In this document: positions 11,798 through 24,675 of the stretch, one piece after another | How positions within the stretch are numbered: position 1 is the first letter of the stretch | Layout: each line of letters starts with the position of its first letter | NCBI GenBank assembly: GCA_019914995.1 | Contig: CM034128.1 | Coordinates: 7,070,501 to 7,134,500 of the forward strand | From: Acanthochlamys bracteata | Lineage: Eukaryota > Streptophyta > Magnoliopsida > Pandanales > Velloziaceae | DNA length: 64,000 bases | Reading direction: 5' to 3' | Made by a program: the position numbers and the translations under genes | The notes under the pieces: generated by a model | What the model was told of the DNA's origin: nothing | Databases searched by the model: none | What the model saw: the letters and a program-made list of their open reading frames with translations, nothing else

Positions 11798-13639
11798 CTA
11801 AAACACTTCTGCTATCTTCCTTGCAAGCACACGATCCCGTCTTTCTATATAACCAAAAGGAAACCAACCAGCTTTACCTTTGCATTCACCTTCTGCCCAT
11901 CCATTGTTGGATACCTGCAAAGTAACAAGAGATGCGCATAAATGCCCTTTGATAGATCAATAACAAGTATTTCTATATGAGTTAAACAAAACATGCTTTC
12001 ATATTATTATGATTGCCTACTCCAGCCAAGCTTCGACGGGCCGTGAGACAACCAACTATGAAATATCACCTTGAATTAAAACCAACAACCGACAGAATAC
12101 TACTTTGATCAACTCGGGTTTAAGGTTCCCTATGCTAATCCGAAACAGTAAGCCCAATCATGTGAAAGGGGTTAGAAGAGAATTATGTGTACAATTACTT
12201 TATGCTCAAATCATCATTTGTAAGGCATTTGACTGGCTAGATAAGTAAGCTGTCAGTATTAAGGTCTTCCACATTCTCGTTTCACAGCTTCAACCTCATT
12301 GCAACTACAGATGCTATAGCATAAACAGATCTAGTTACATTCACAATGCAACAAAAGAGAATTATCAAAGTTCTCAAAGATGCTAGCTGGTCAAGCCAAG
12401 AAGATAATAGATGTATGTAATGTCCTGGTGATTGCACTACAAAACATTCGTTACAAATTAAATACCAACCAAGCTGTTCCAGAAGAAACTATGGAACAAT
12501 GTGTACAGTTTTCCGACTTTGTTCCACTTAAAGCCTCATAATAAACTAAACGGGAAGTCAGTTGGGCGCTATACTATCTAGCTAGAGAAAACAAACTAGT
12601 TGACTTCATTTCTTACAAAATATGTCTACAGCTTTGCTAGCGCCAAAGAGAAATAAAAGACCCTTCAAGGTAGTTAGTGCTCAATTTATGTAATGTGCTA
12701 ATTGCTCAGAGGGAAATCTCAAGCTTACACAAAGTTGAAGCTGGAAGCCAGTAATATCAAGCACAAAAAGAGGTACCAAGAAAAAATGGAAGGAAATACT
12801 TCAAAATTGGTGACCATTCTAATATTTTCCCCTCTAGTGACAGCTATAAGCTCGCAGACGTTGGCAAGTAGAAGCTAAATGACAATGGTTTCTACTTAGG
12901 TATCCATATCATCTACATGTTTCTGATTGCTTTTATGTAAAACATCTATTGTATACAATGGTGATCCACGAGCCTTGACATAGTTAAAATTCAATGTCAA
13001 GTACACTTCAACTAGGGGTATTTATGCACAAATCATGACAATCTTACCAATTGGTGGTCAAATTAAAAGAGAAGTTCCACTATTATTCATATTGGATAGA
13101 TAACAAATATTTTAGAATGCGCCAACTTTCAAAGATGCTTGTAACAGTAGTATATAAAATAGTAAAGGAGTGCCTAAAGCCCTCCCCAATTTAAGGGCTT
13201 TGACTGCTATCGAATTCAGGAGCAAATTCAATGCGCCAAGAAATAATTTAAGTCTGCAAAAGGCTTTTAAATTGAGGAAATTTTGCTTAGTTATTCAATT
13301 CAATCCAGAGATATTCTGAGATATTTTCTTTCTAAATTTTCGTTATGCTTGCATTACTAAAACAATATAGCATAAGACCGCCAATAGGATGGTTGGTCTA
13401 GGTTAGGTCTACTTTACCCATAGCCAACCCAATCTCATACCAACGTATCTGAACATATCTATAACATAGGATCGGGTATTATATCCAAAACTTCATAACT
13501 GACCTGAATGAATAGTCAGATATATGAGGGTTGAATTGGATTTTGGAGCATTAATGATCTGTTAAGATGAGAACTTATAAAATAGGAAGATCAAAAAGTT
13601 TCCTCAATAAACAGAAAAGGAAATGCTAGTTTCCTAAAA

Positions 13640-13673
<34 letters not shown>

Positions 13674-14522
13674 ATTATTATTATTATTAAAAAAAAAGAT
13701 TTCACAAACTATTAAACAAGAATAACCTTACAAGATCAGAGAATGGAGAGATAATGCGAAAGGATGAAAAATTTTAGCTTCAACGTTCGAGAACAAATTT
13801 TCATTGGCTGTCTCAAACTAGGTCATGCAAAGCGTGAAACCTACTTGAACTCAAATTGGTTACAGTTTCTAAATCCGATCAGACTTCATTCGAACCTTAC
13901 AACATAGACGACTCATTTAGGCTAGGAAATTTGACATGTTTCAACATTGACACCCCTAGTAATAATATCACTAGCATTAAAACATACAATGACCTATTTA
14001 GGTTAGGGCAAAAAGGAAACCTGCATGTCTCAAAATTGACATCCCTAGTAATAATATCACTAAAATTATCCACCCACTTGAACCCTAACAAGTTATGATT
14101 TCTAAGTCCAACTTGACTTCATTTAAGCATTCATGCCGCTAATCTTAATCTACACCACCTAAACCCAAATTGGTTGTAGCTGTAAATCCAACCAGACTCC
14201 ATTCAAGCCTTACAAAACACCTAACCATTTTTAAGTTAAAATAAATCAGACAACAGATTATTGCCAAATTGGCATCCATATCGTTGAAGTGACTAATAAT
14301 TTCCATCGCAACTAAACTAGTTATCTGGCCAAATCATAGAACCTAAAATATTTCTAGTACATAGCAATTAATAAACATGCTAGCGCTAACTAGTGGCAGT
14401 AGTTGGTGATTACGGAGTGCACTGAAGTATTGATAAGAACAATTAGGAGTTCAGGCATTCATTACTTATCTAGAAGATATTCTCGTCACTTTATAAGCAT
14501 TTGTATTACTCCAGCTATTATC

Positions 14523-14575
<53 letters not shown>

Positions 14576-17500
14576 ATAACGAATAAAATATTCATTTTAT
14601 TATTGTTCTAGAAGTTAGAATGAAAAAGACAAGAGTTTATGATATTGTTAGGTGCCACCAGGCCATTGGAATGTATCTTTGCCAAATTAGGGAATTTCAG
14701 CTCATATATGTTACATAATCATTTCCCTTGAGATTAGATTATATGTTAGAAAGTCATCTAGTACGGGCCTGGTTGTGAACAGGCAACTGATATAAATGCT
14801 AACATGTTAAACTTAAGGCCTGGCCTTGACCTGGCGGGCCTAGTAAAATGTGCTTATTTAATGTTACATATACATTAACTGTAAATCTGTAGTTTTACAA
14901 TAAATTTATAATAAAGCTTACATTAAATGTTTGAAACTTATATTATTGTTACAAATTTTATATAAACTAAAAAATATTAGGTTTATTAAAATTAACTATA
15001 TTGATTTTACAGCAGACTTTTATGGGGGCTTAGGCCTTCTTAGTGACACGTGGTTCAAAATTTGACCAGCAGCTGGTTGGACCCGGCGTACACCCTTGGA
15101 TGCCCTTATGAAAGATCAAAAGTTTTTAGGAAGGTTTTGAATGCTACACATAAATACTAGACTTATAACACATTTAGCATGTCTATGTAGTCGATATTCC
15201 TTTCTTATTCATCTAGTAAATAAGATATCTTTCATTTTGTTTGTTATGTATAGTAACTTTCAACAGTAGAAACAACTGTCCATCTTCCCTTGTCATTTCT
15301 TTCTATATATACATATACACCTTTTCGATTCAAACTCATGAAAATTAGAGTCACCATTTACATGTTTGACTCAATATTCCACAAACACCTTTCCTATATA
15401 AACTTTAAGAAAACTTATATCCAAAAGAAATATTGTAGATTAAAGAAAAAGAAAATAAAGTGTGAACTTGCTATAATAGACTGCGAGTTGCTCAATCAGA
15501 GTTTTCTTCATAATAATTCTAATATTATGTCCTTTCGAAGGAGAAAGTACTTATTACAAATGATGTCTTGTTTTAACATAACCAACATTACCATATTGAG
15601 GACCTATAAGTTTTGGTTATCTGTAAGTTATCAATATGACTTTTTGTACACTATTATGTAATTATTGCAAAATATCTTGTGTCCTTACTAATAACTCTTA
15701 TATCTAAATTATTTTAACCTCTCCTTTTAAGAATGACAAATTGTATACTAAACTTTAAAGGGAAAAAAAAGTCAAACATATGCCCACAATTCGCCACCAA
15801 AACTGTAAACGTTATTCTTTTATTGTACTTGTACCCTCTACTATAATATTAAGGTTCATTCTTAGCTCTACAGTCAGATACGGTAGAATTTTCTATTATT
15901 AGGTAAAATATATTTGAATAAGCCATAAAGATTATATCAGAAAGTTTTTTAGAGTAGAAATAATTCAAAACTACATTGTGCTGAATAAACAAAGGTATTT
16001 AAAATTTGAATAATGAAGTTTTCAAATTTCACTGAAATGCAAACACAATCATCTGTTCTATTAAGTTGAAAACCTTAGGCATCAATGGACAATTTTTAGC
16101 AATATAATACTCTTGAGATCTAGGTTATGTATCCGATGGAATCATCTCCCACTGTTTGGAAGAAGATGATTGAGAACCATCATCCACTGTCCACATGTGT
16201 ACCTTATATTGAACCAAATAGGAATCAGGCTACTTATTTCGATGTTATTATAGGGATGGGTAACAGTATAATTGTCAAGCACATGATCTAAAACACCAAG
16301 AAGTGAATTTGTGAAAATCATTTTCTTTCAATGTTTTGTTCTAGGAGGCAAGGTTATGAATATACCGACTTAAATCTTAAAAATCATACGATTGTACGAT
16401 TTTACATCATCAAAATAATTTATTTCAAATAAAATCGTTTTTTGAGTAAAATCGCAAGCGGATCGTGATTTAAATCGGTAATATCACAATTTTTTTACGA
16501 TTTTAGACGAATTTACTTTTGAGGGGGTTTTTTTAATAAACTAAAAATTGAAGGATTTTCTGTAAAATTTAAAAGGACTTTTTCTGTAAATTTTAAGGGG
16601 GTTTTCTATAAAAGTTTAATATTCAGAGGTTTTCTGTAAAATACAGCAGGCTTTAATGAAATTTAAAAGAAATTTTTCTAAAATTTGTAAATTTACTAAA
16701 AAAAATTTTAATATATTAAAATTTTTTTAGAATATCTTAAAAAAACTATAAAAGAGTATTAAAAAAATTTATATAGAACTTACTGGCATGTAAAATCTTA
16801 CAATCCTACTCAAGTGGAACGATCCTATCTGAAATTCCGATTTTTACAACCTTGTTAGAATGGTATGGTTTGTTTCATATTGATACTAAAGACACATACA
16901 GACTATTTTGATCTGGCTTTTAGCTTCAATGACCAAAAGTAAGATAGAAACTTTAATGTATTTTTTATGACCTACTCCTTTTAATTACATCACCAAATAC
17001 TCCAACTTAATACTATATCATAATTTTGAGAAATGGGCTTCATTTCGAAAGAAAAATGAGTTGTAAGGAGGAATAGAATTAAAGCAAGACAAGAATGAGT
17101 TGAGGCTAGATTTAATGTTTATCTAAGATCCGCAACATACAAACATTTAAAAACATAACTTCACTCTTAAACCACTTCTTAGCATAGTGGTGGATAAATC
17201 CCACCCTTGCAAGGGGTTCCAAGTTTTGAGTCTCAAAACATGTGTCTATTGCCGTCACAATTTGTTTATGGAAAGAATCACACAAACAAGATTTAGCAGT
17301 AATGCTACAATTGTTGATGCATATAAACACATACAAACACACAAGTAGAGTATTATGTAAATGAATCAATTAATCTTTCTAAATATAAGATTGAGCTAAA
17401 GAAATAATAGTGGCAACATAAGGTATACCAGACATTTTTATCTCTAAATAGGGGGGGTGTGCTTATTTTAGGAAATGCACTTGCACCACCAACATTACAC

Positions 17501-20500
17501 CTACATCACCAATTCTCTTTTCTTTCGTCACCACCTACTATCTTTTTCAACTAGCGACAGTCATGTTCCCAATGTCGTTCTCAAACTCTAGTATCTACGC
17601 CACTGATACCACCAAGTTATGACAACCACTTCATCACCCTTACTGCTACAAAAGTACTACAGCCACCCCCATCTTTAACCATTATAGACCACAATACTAA
17701 AGCTCATGGTATGTGAGGAACCACTACCATCCGACTATCTGAAGTTTATTTCAGTTTAAATCTCTACCATCACCAAGCTGATACCACCAAGTTCTCTGAC
17801 AACCACTTTATTAGCCATACTACTACAAAAGTACTATAACCACCCCCATCTTTAACCATTACGGCTACAATTGCTCATGGTGTCGCGAGGAACCACTGCC
17901 ATCTGGCTTCCGAAATATTTTCCAATTTAAAGCTCTACCATCACTACTAATTTAATTACTATCACTCAGCTCCAATACATTTGTTAACTACCCAATACAT
18001 TTACTAACTACCATTACAACAAACTACTGTTGTGGGTCTCCTAACAAGGGTCCTGAGACCAATTAGAAAGAAAGTTCAATAAGAAGTTCCCTTCCTTTTA
18101 AGCCGCTTCAATACCTAACCATTAAACCTAAATTAGTTTTAATAAAAAGCAAAACCTAGAAGAGCATCATAAAAATTACCATTTTGCATCTCAAGAAAGT
18201 TTTGTGCGCTTAAGTTTTATCATAACTATTGTATGTTGCCTTTTTTAAACACAATTTACTTTCATTTCCATGCTTTCATCTTAACCCGATAACATAAGGA
18301 CATGTATATAGACACATATACTCAAGTATATGCGGCTCTTAACTATACGTATATATCTCCACAAAAGTCAAATTAGATAGGGACACAAATGTATATGAAT
18401 TTGCATCTTTGCCATGCCATGTCAAATCCTACGCTTTTCATGTTGCCATGTCTTGGTATATATGTGTATTTATGTTTGCATTAGATAGAAAGAAGAACGA
18501 TGAATAAGGATGTATACCTTCCTTACAACAACGTAATCTCCGATAGATAGGCTAAGCTCCACATCAGACTCTGCTTGAAATGACTGCATCACCTGTATAG
18601 CAAGTAAAAATTACATAAAATAGAAACCAGGTGAACCAGATATTATTTAGCAACAAGTTTCGGCTTGATTCTATTTACCTCTCCTAAAAAGTATGCCACA
18701 GAGTCGATTGTCTCATCAGTTGTTGGAGCTTTTGGAGAAGAAAAAATGCCGTTGGCCTCTTCATATGATGGTGGTGGGGGCATGAAGTTCTCCACTGATG
18801 GGCTAGAAGGTGCCTCAATCCTTTGACGTTCTGATACCATCTACCATTAAGTAGCAATAAAGTTGATAAAAAAGATATTATGTAATATTGAAATCATGAA
18901 CAATGTTTATCACTAAGTTAGCCAAGATAAAATATTTCCAGATATATCCAAATATAACCAATCACCTCAGCTTCAAGCTGATCAAGAATTTGAAGGATTC
19001 TCTGGTGGTATGTGCGCTCAGATTCAACCTTCAAAAACAGCAAAAAAAAGTACTCCAGTATAAGTACAATTAATTAATGAAATGGCATTATTCAAAGAAA
19101 GTAACATGGTAATGGATAGAAAATTGATTAATCAAAGTACAGAATGGTATCACTTAATAGAATGTACCATGGCAATAAGTCGTTGAAGGGTTAACCGTTG
19201 TTGCTGTGCTTCAACAGCAGCCATTGCTGCAGTAGCCTCCTTACCCAACACTGTCATATTTGATTTAAGCTCTTGCAACTTACTTTCAGCGGCTTCAAGC
19301 TTTAAGTTGTTATCAACATTGCCAGGTGCTTCCCTTACTCTTATTTGGCGCTTTGAAACTTCTATAGCCTATATGAAAAATTGATTGAAAAATGTTAGGA
19401 ATCAATGTATAAGATCATGCTCATAATTACCAGCATGAAAGATGGCTAACAATTGAACCAAGCTATGAACAATAAAAAAGTAAAAACAAATGCCTGTGAA
19501 ATTTGAATTTTGATTAAAGGTACAGAAATATGTAGGTTAAATTATCATGTGCTACTACCTGAGCGTCAGCTTCCTGTCTCATCTTGTCATATCGCTGTGC
19601 TAGGTGTCGAGCATCTTCCAGGGGGGCACCCATAACCATAGCTCGCAATGGCTCAGCCACCTGGGATCATATTTTACTAATTCCAGTTAAAATTCCGAGA
19701 GGATGAGGAAAATAACAATAAAAGAAACACTAATCAATACGGATAAGTGGAGGCAATTGGAACCACAGCAGATTTAACATCTACATGATTTAACAAAATT
19801 AATATCCTGAATAACCGCTTACTCTCCCAAGTAGGAAATCATAATGTTGACATAAACTTAAATGTTGTATTCCTCCATCCTTCGTGTACACCTTTTGTGT
19901 TGTCTATCGCATACAGGGGGAAAAAAAAAAGGTGTTCTATCATTTTCTCATGTTACGTACTTGTGCCACTAAAGAGTGCTATTCATATGCTTGGGCTTTT
20001 CAGAAGCTAAACAGAGCAACATGGCACATGGAAAAACGATGACAAGGTTCTACACTTATACGAGTTCTTATAGGCCTTTCGTAGTCCACTTTTGAGGCCA
20101 GATTTTCAAACAAAGTGATGGTTGCCTTGAGAAGTAATGTGTGATAAGTGAAAAACTAGTCAAATATGTTTATCGCTGCAGTAAATCATATGAATCTGAC
20201 AGAAATTGCCAGCATATGCAATTTTGAGCATCAAAACCCAAGAAATATCAAACATTATTGAAAGAACGTCTGTATTTATGTTCTCAAAGAGTGTCAAATG
20301 TCAGTTTAGGTGCTTGAGCAAGATGAGGTTAACGTCCTATACCATCTTTAAGAAAGTGATGCTGACCAAGCACTGCTTGGCTCTTCTTCAAACAAGTAGA
20401 TGACAATATATCACTACCAGGAATCAAATCAAGTGTAAGGTCACTTAGCCTTCTAACAGTTGCATAACTAAATACTCAACCATGAGGGTAGTACAAGTCC

Positions 20501-22942
20501 AGTTAAACAATTCTAAAATGGATGCTGTAAGACTTGCTTGAGTTTGAGCCTAAAAACTCAAACTTTTAATTAACTCATAACTCTGAATCAAGAGAGCTGA
20601 ATAGTGTACAGGTGTCCCATTATCAGCTTCATCTCATGATTCCACCCGAAATTTCCGTCATATCCCATACTCCAAAGTGTCCAGTCATCTCAACTCCTGC
20701 CATTTTGTTATCCCTCCTACTTACTATGTGCCTAGTATAGGGGGCTGATTGGCCTATGTTCGACCATTCTCCTTGTTACTTCTTGTGAGAGTAACCAGAT
20801 TGTTTCATAACAGCTTTGAAGATAAGAAGTCTATTGAAAAAATGAGCTCTAACCATAGTCCCGGAAATGGATTACAATTCCCAAACTCCTTTGTAACACT
20901 TCAGCATCGTATAAAGAACATCTTCTGTATCAATTGTGAACATGTGCAGTTTGCTTTGGAAATGTTTCTTACCTAGGCTTTAGACTAAAATGGATTTTGG
21001 ATAACCTTTTGTGAAAAAGTAAATACAAAAATATGCGAGAGATGAGAAGTTGGAAATATTGCGGAGGATACTTGAGAATAAGAGATGACATGCTAAGAAG
21101 ATCATGATAAAAGAACTTGTTAATGTTGCTCAACTCAATTAATCATTTTGATAGACCGTAAAAGAACTAAGTTAATAAGGTTGGTGTTTACACAAATATC
21201 AGAAATGGTTCTACATAACAAAACAAGAACCATACTTGGGTACCAAGAGCCTTCAGGAGATTTCCACGTTCCTTTTCCATTTGATTGCGAGCTCTTCCAA
21301 AACAAAGAGCAGCTTTAGTTAAAGTGTTACCGCTAGTGCATGTATTTTCCACACCATATTTCCTGCTATCCTCAGACAATTTGTTCCCTGCACCATATAA
21401 AAATGAAAAGAATATTATATGAAAGAAGGTCATGCACAAATTCATTAATCCATACATCTTGAAAACTAAAAAAAGTGATAATATCAAACGTGATTGTAAT
21501 TGCACATCTTCAATTATATAATTCTTATCATCATTACCTAAAGAATCTCGTCGAGAAGAAAAATCATTGACTATTACCTATTTCAACTTGTTTGGAGCTT
21601 GTAACTATATAACCTTCCACACCACGAACAATGTCTCTTTGGAAGTGCTGCAAAGACAATGATATAGTTGAAACATAGAAGTGAAAATGAGCATGGGAGA
21701 AGAAGGATATGGCTCACCTTAGCTGCACGAGTTGAAATGTAAAGTTTCTCAAGCTTCTGATGTTGCTGAAGTTCAGCCTCATCAGTAACTACAGAATCAG
21801 AATTTCCATAACCACTGGCACCAAATTGCTTCAAAACAGCCTAGAATTAAAGAACATATATTAAATAACAATAAAAAGTAAGGATCATTTGTTGTTCACT
21901 TGTTCTTATACATGAAATATGCTCCTAGAAGGTTTCATGAAACAATAATATGAGCATACAAGTTCTAGTAAATTCTTTATAGCAAGCAGCACTTTCAATC
22001 TTTACATTGCTAATATCAAAGTATCCAAAACTATACTAAAGCATGATACAAAAATGGCAAGTACCACATTCATGTATATGGCCCGTTGTGCAGCCAAATT
22101 CATCTATCCCCAGGAAGATACTGCTAACATTGCAAATTTTTTTTTTTTTTTGGAAATCAGAAGCAACAACCATGTCACTGGTTCATAGCCAAATGTGACA
22201 TACATTGATATATAATCTTATTAGCACCCGTATGGCATTGAAAAGCAAGACATTCTTTTAGACAACACTTAACCCAAGTTAATACTCAAGCGGAATATAG
22301 ACATATACTAGTTCAAGTGCATAACCTGAAATGCGGATAAACCTAGCTAAAGTTGGAAGATACTGCTAAGTTGCACAAACCAGGAGCAGCATTCATGTTA
22401 ATGATTCAAAAATATATATAATGCATACTCTTGTCAGCATCTGTGCGGTAACTGACAATCAACTCCTACTTAGCCAACACTAAACCCAACTTACAGCCAA
22501 CCAAGCTCAACAATTTTCAAGACATTAACAGATACATGTCCAGTCGCAACCACAAAGAAATGTAACATCAACTAACAAATGCACAAGGATCTTACAATTA
22601 ATAGATAATGATATAGGAACCCTTCAAATTCCTCAATCATGCTGCTCCAACTCGGTGATCAAGTCCATGTTAAACATTATATGTATCGAACTTTGCAGAT
22701 AAAGAAACAGCTTCAAGGTATCAATCTTTTAAGAAAAAAATTTACACAAAAAAAAGAAATAGCCAAAAGTTCCTTCAAACTACCACAAGCCCAGCTCAAT
22801 CGACTCATTGAAATGTAAAGTGAAAATGCTCCGATAAGGAAAGGTGAAGAAAGTTAAAATCCGCGATACTTAATGAACGTACCTGCTGCTGCCGAGCAAC
22901 CTGCTCCCTGAGTTTGGTGGCTTGCTTTCGAATGGCTTCCAT
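11798..22942 (-). CDS. SH3P2: SH3 domain-containing protein, SH3P2 type
   Basis: Ten exons (minus): 22942-22883, 21840-21718, 21647-21578, 21387-21236, 19660-19559, 19368-19168, 19028-18966, 18840-18679, 18592-18518 and 11914-11798, all with GT-AG borders. They join to 1125 bases, 374 aa plus a TAG stop; Arabidopsis SH3P2 is close to this length. The N-terminal BAR-like helical region (about 1-257) includes KLEKLYISTRAAK, KLSEDSRKYG and GNLLKALGTQVAEPLRAMV. A PPPPSYEEAN linker (278-287) follows, then a C-terminal SH3 domain (about 310-370) with DVELSLSIGDYVVVRK and GWAEGECKGKAGWFPFGYIE, ending in KIAEVF. Arabidopsis relatives act in clathrin vesicle traffic, cell-plate formation and autophagosome formation, binding phosphoinositides, ubiquitin and ATG8. 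The last intron (18517-11915) is 6.6 kb and interrupts the SH3 domain. SH3P1/SH3P3 are the alternative orthologs. Confidence 0.96.
13639..13688. repeat. (AAT)n followed by (ATT)n, potential hairpin
   Basis: About ten AAT units are followed directly by about five ATT units, so the two arms are complementary. It lies in the large SH3P2-type intron. Confidence 0.85.
13905..14075. repeat. Two diverged tandem copies, about 90-bp period
   Basis: The block CCCTAGTAATAATATCACTA occurs near 13953 and again near 14043. Each copy is preceded by a related CATTTAGGCTAGG / TATTTAGGTTAGG segment. A GACTTCATTC-like block also recurs near 13880, 14113 and 14203, so this is part of a broader local repeat field. 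Confidence 0.6.
14523..14572. repeat. (ATA)n microsatellite
   Basis: About 16 AAT/ATA units, the second AAT array in the same intron. Confidence 0.9.
16366..16855. mobile_element. MITE with AACAAGGTTGTAAAAATCGG-type TIRs
   Basis: The left end reads CAAGGTTATGAATATACCGA. The reverse complement of the right end reads CAAGGTTGTAAAAATCGGAA. Similarity continues inward for about 60 bases, both arms reaching a GATTTTACAT block. The interior is non-coding and AT-rich. The form fits a Mutator-like non-autonomous element; I could not confirm a 9-bp target duplication. Confidence 0.65.
17605..17950. repeat. Tandem duplication, 175-bp period
   Basis: Copy 1 starts GATACCACCAAGTT at 17605 and copy 2 starts with the same 14 bases at 17780. 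The shared blocks include CTACAAAAGTACTA, CCACCCCCATCTTTAACCAT, GAGGAACCACT and CTCTACCATCAC, in the same order and spacing. CCA-rich sequence continues on both sides. Confidence 0.85.
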
Positions 22943-23300
22943 TCAGCCCCACCCGGCAGCGGCGGAAACGCCAGAAAGAATCGATCACCGACAGAGCGAG
23001 AACGATCGATTGATTTGAGATTGAAAGGATCGAAAGCTCAGAGATCGAGAAATGGGAGAGATGGTGGCCCGAGATCTGTTTGTTTGATTTTTCTTTTTCT
23101 TTCTTCCCCTGAATTTTGATTTTGTTTTCTATTATTATTCGAATAGTTTTAAAAGAGAAAAAGAACGGGACATAAGATTGAACAGTAGCATTGAATGAAG
23201 ATGATGAATGCGTTACAACTTTCATTGGAACCGTTTCGTGACTTTCGTCTCAGTGAGAAATGCAGCACGTGACCTTAAATGGGCTGATACTGAAAGTCGG
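22943..23300 (-). promoter_or_regulatory. 5' leader and proximal promoter of the SH3-domain gene, with a G-box
   Basis: The region lies immediately upstream of the SH3P2-type start codon. A perfect CACGTG lies at 23266-23271, about 325 bases upstream of the ATG, a typical place for bZIP/bHLH binding. A TGGGC element sits nearby (about 23280). No clear TATA box is visible. Confidence 0.45.
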
Positions 23301-23362
23301 CAGGGTTTGGGTTCAAGCACCCAAGCCCACATCGAAGTCGTCGGGACTGAAAAAGATTTTTA

Positions 23363-24190
23363 AGGGCTGTTTAGCGGAACGTTTTATTTCAATATATTTA
23401 TTTTTTTAATATTTTTATAATTTTAGTAAATTTATATTTATTTCATGAAATTGTATTATTATTTATTTTTGTTAATTTTTTTGAATAAAAATAGAATTTA
23501 TTTTTCGAAATAGAATAAAAATATTTTTATTTCAAAAAAATTTTATTTCATAAATATTTTCAAATTTTAAGACGAATCACTAAATTGTTTTTAAAAATGT
23601 TTGTTTGAAATTGCTTTAAAAGAAAATTTTAAAATAAAAACCACTCTTTTTCTTCAGAAGATGACTTTTATTTTTTATTTTTAAAAAATAATAAAAAAAA
23701 ATCTTACAATATGAATTTATTCTATCTTCAAATTTTTAAACAAATACTATAAGATATTGTCAAAATTTTATTGAAAATATAAAATAATAAAAATAAATAG
23801 AAAAGCAAAACCAAATATATGAAACTTCATCCAAACTTGAAGTAGCGTATGCTCGGGGCATGTTCGGGGAAATTTTTTTTTTAATTTTTATTTTATATTT
23901 TTAAAAAAAATTTTATAAAATATTTTAAAATTTTACCTCATAAAATTTTTTATTAATTATTTTTACTTTTTTAGTTAAAAAAATAAGACTTATTTTTAAA
24001 AATTTTTAAAATATTTTTTTAAAGCTTTTTTTCAATAAGCACTTCCAAATTTTAAAAATGCTTGAACTTTTTCAAAAATAAATAATATTTTTATTTTATA
24101 AAATTTTATAATAAAAAAAATTTTTATTTTTTAATTTTTAAATAAATCTATAAACATCAAAAATTTTATTAAAATTCTGATTTTTTAAAA
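23363..24190. mobile_element. Two adjacent family-A MITE-like elements
   Basis: Element starts are suggested by GGGCTGTTTAGCGGAAC (about 23363) and GGGGCATGTTCGGGGAA (about 23855). Both are followed by the same kind of TATTTTTTTAAAAATTTTATAAAATATTTTAAAA-like AT-rich body as other copies. The exact ends are uncertain. Confidence 0.4.
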
Positions 24191-24675
24191 ATTGATAAGT
24201 GCTTCAAATAATTACTATTTTCACAATACTAAACTAATGAATGAGATGATTTCTAGTGAAATCATTCGGTACTCGTAACCTTTTCCTAGAATATTTCTGA
24301 AAATGTTTAGAAATTTTTAGAAATTTTACTTATGAAATAAAAATTTAAAATGAAAAAAATACATAAGGCGGTGAATGGCAGGATAAGAAATCCCAGTTAC
24401 GTGATATGCATCTCTTCCCATGCTTCTAGCTACAAGGGATTTTAACTACGAAACAAATAAATATCTACATTCAATTTCGTAGTTCCTCTTGTCAATATAT
24501 ATACGTTCATAATAAACAACAAAACAATGCATTTGTTTCCTGATCAAGGAACAAAAGAAACAAGTCGATCTATTTCTTAGGAAGAAAATCAAGCAGCAAA
24601 CTCTTGTCAATAATTTGAAACCGAACAAGCCATAGTATAATACTACTCGCATTAATCACCGACATCAAAGCGCCT

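Larger units (their letters stand above)
11915..18517 (-). other. 6.6-kb last intron of the SH3-domain gene
   Basis: The donor lies just below 18518 and the acceptor just above 11914. The intron holds microsatellites, a MITE and two sets of local tandem repeats, listed separately, but no nested gene that I can recognise. A 123-codon plus-strand frame at 15290-15661 is Lys/Ile/Phe-rich with no family resemblance. Confidence 0.85.

Noticed and set aside
14760..15110. Possible MITE bounded by GGGCCTGG-type sequence
   Set aside because: The ends do not pair convincingly as inverted repeats and no target duplication was found, so it was left out of the feature list.
15290..15661. 123-codon plus-strand frame inside the large intron
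   Set aside because: Composition follows the AT-rich background, with no recognisable domain, start context or splice support.
22922..23119. Plus-strand open frame of 65 codons opposite the SH3-domain gene's first exon
   Set aside because: It overlaps a well-supported exon and leader on the other strand and has no domain resemblance; its Arg/Ser-rich composition reflects the opposite strand.
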